Shown: positions 62,721 through 64,000 of the stretch, one piece after another
Position numbering within the stretch: the stretch's first letter is position 1
Layout: each line of letters begins with the position of its first letter
Assembly: GCA_023630585.1 (NCBI GenBank)
Contig: CM042555.1
Location: forward strand, 3,685,501-3,749,500
Direction of reading: 5' to 3'
Source: Cranoglanis bouderius
Lineage: Eukaryota; Chordata; Actinopteri; Siluriformes; Cranoglanididae
DNA length: 64,000 bases
Position numbers and translations under genes: made by a program
Notes under the pieces: model-generated
Databases searched by the model: none
Seen by the model: the letters and a program-made list of their open reading frames with translations, nothing else
Told to the model about the DNA's origin: nothing

Positions 62721-64000
62721 CACAATCACATTTTTCTGTTATGCCATTTATTTATAACGTTCTGGAAAATTCTGGAAAATGTTTCAAAATTGAGGTTTGG
62801 TAGCTCAGAGTCTTATCTTGAATCGATACGATTTCACATTTTCTTTAGCATTAAATAAGCAAAAATAATATGCTGGAGACAAAAAATGAACATTTTGGTA
62901 ATCTAGTGTATGGCAGCTACATTATCTAAAGTCTTAGATCTGCTTGTGGTTTGTTATTGAGCTTGTTTGCCAGAATAAAATAATTCTTCACTTCCATATT
63001 TAGTTGTTCAGACTGTTAATCATGCAATAATCAAAAGCATTAAAACTAATTAGTTCGTTTTTTTTTTTAATTGGATTATTAATAGTGGTGTGATGACACA
63101 TTTATATGACGCGATAATGTGATAAATTCTGTAAGTGTTTATACAACTGATTAAAAACAATATTCCAGGTGGTACGTGCTTTCAATTATTAAAGTACATG
63201 TGAAAGAAAAAAAAGAAAAAAAAAAAAAGGAAAGAAAAATTGGATGAACACTATGCTAAACTCAGAAAGGCTAAGAGCAAACATCTTTCAAAATATTCAA
63301 CAGTTTCAGAACCACGCCGTCCATTTATAATATACGTATTATGTACGATAGATATTTATTATTTAGTATATTATTATATAATATAAATTCTAAAACTTTG
63401 GCCTCTTATTTGTCATACACTTGTTTACTATTATGATTTTTACTTTAACCTTTCTGTTTACTTCATGCCACTTCTGTAATATGATACAATTGTTTTTAAA
63501 CACAGAACATATAAGTCAGTGAAATTTCTGTTTGCTTTTTAGACTGTAAAAAAATCAAAAAATAAAATGAAAGATATGACTCAAAAAATACCTGAAATAT
63601 ATAAAGACTCAATGGTAAACAAGCGACTATATAAATAAATACTTAATGTACTGTTGTGTAGATATATAGTGCTTTTTGTCAGCTACACCACTAAATATCT
63701 AAACATCTAAGAGAAATGATTCAAATATGATGCTATGATGCCTTTTGGAATAAATGCATTAACATATGCATGTGGAAGAATTGTGATAATAAATAATAAA
63801 TAATAAATATAATAACCGTGACGGTGTTACACGTCGTTTAATGTCATAATGCGATATATTCAGATACCACAATATTGGGTTATAGAGTTGACCATGAAAT
63901 ATTAAACATTTGCACATATACATAAGCTTTTACAGAGCACACTGAAAACCATCAAGCCACACGATTCAAATCAACATTCATATGTAAAAAGCAAGGCTGT

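Overview
The window looks like intergenic or deep-intronic DNA from a teleost fish. It is AT-rich overall and dense in microsatellites. It carries several copies of fish-type tRNA-derived SINEs, three Tc1/mariner elements of fish type and many short non-autonomous DNA transposons. This repertoire fits an otophysan such as a catfish, but that is an inference from repeat types and not a marker-based identification. I found no host protein-coding exon, tRNA or rRNA I could defend. The only recognisable coding sequence is transposase, and every copy is broken.

Layout. 1-6.7 kb: copies of a palindromic interspersed repeat (called PAL here) at 0.66-1.09, 2.96-3.44 and 3.55-3.82 kb, then a Tc1 transposase fragment (5.33-5.88), a SINE (5.94-6.26) and a MITE (6.36-6.74). 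6.75-8.47 kb is mostly repeat-free and includes a candidate regulatory element with two mirrored octamer sites. 8.5-19.2 kb: two inverted SINEs, a hAT-like MITE (10.97-11.58), a second SINE family (11.94-12.33 and 18.99-19.12), a short direct duplication (16.13-16.33) and a head-to-head pair of Tc1 fragments (17.38-17.80). 19.2-32.5 kb: microsatellites, a mariner relic (20.79), a decayed Tc1-type MITE (22.9-23.7), a repeat shared with 54.8 kb (23.8-24.05), PAL at 27.2-27.8, a DNA-transposon relic (29.84-30.37), the second MITE copy (31.23-31.56) and about 680 bp of AT/ACAT microsatellite (31.56-32.24) ending in another transposon fragment.

33.3-34.4 kb holds three-plus tandem copies of a unit of about 306-363 bp. 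PAL returns at 38.3-39.0 kb. At 44.0-45.8 kb a PAL copy is split by a 1504-bp Tc1-like transposon, so the order of the two insertions can be read directly. A second Tc1 (46.61-48.09) and a third (56.88-58.27) are more decayed. 49.6-51.1 kb is a degenerate TAGAA-type satellite. A 42-bp (2 x 21) minisatellite built on CAATTG occurs in three blocks between 52 and 56.2 kb.

Between the repeats are moderately GC- or CpG-containing, repeat-free stretches (7.13-7.56, 18.23-18.49, 24.5-25.6, 35.5-35.9, 42.7-43.7, 59.26-59.68, 62.3-62.7 kb). They read like conserved non-coding sequence around a developmental gene, but conservation cannot be tested here. No operon, CRISPR array, phage or novel multi-gene system is present. 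The most novel material is repeat biology: the PAL family, the nested Tc1, the 306-363-bp tandem array and the head-to-head Tc1 fragments.
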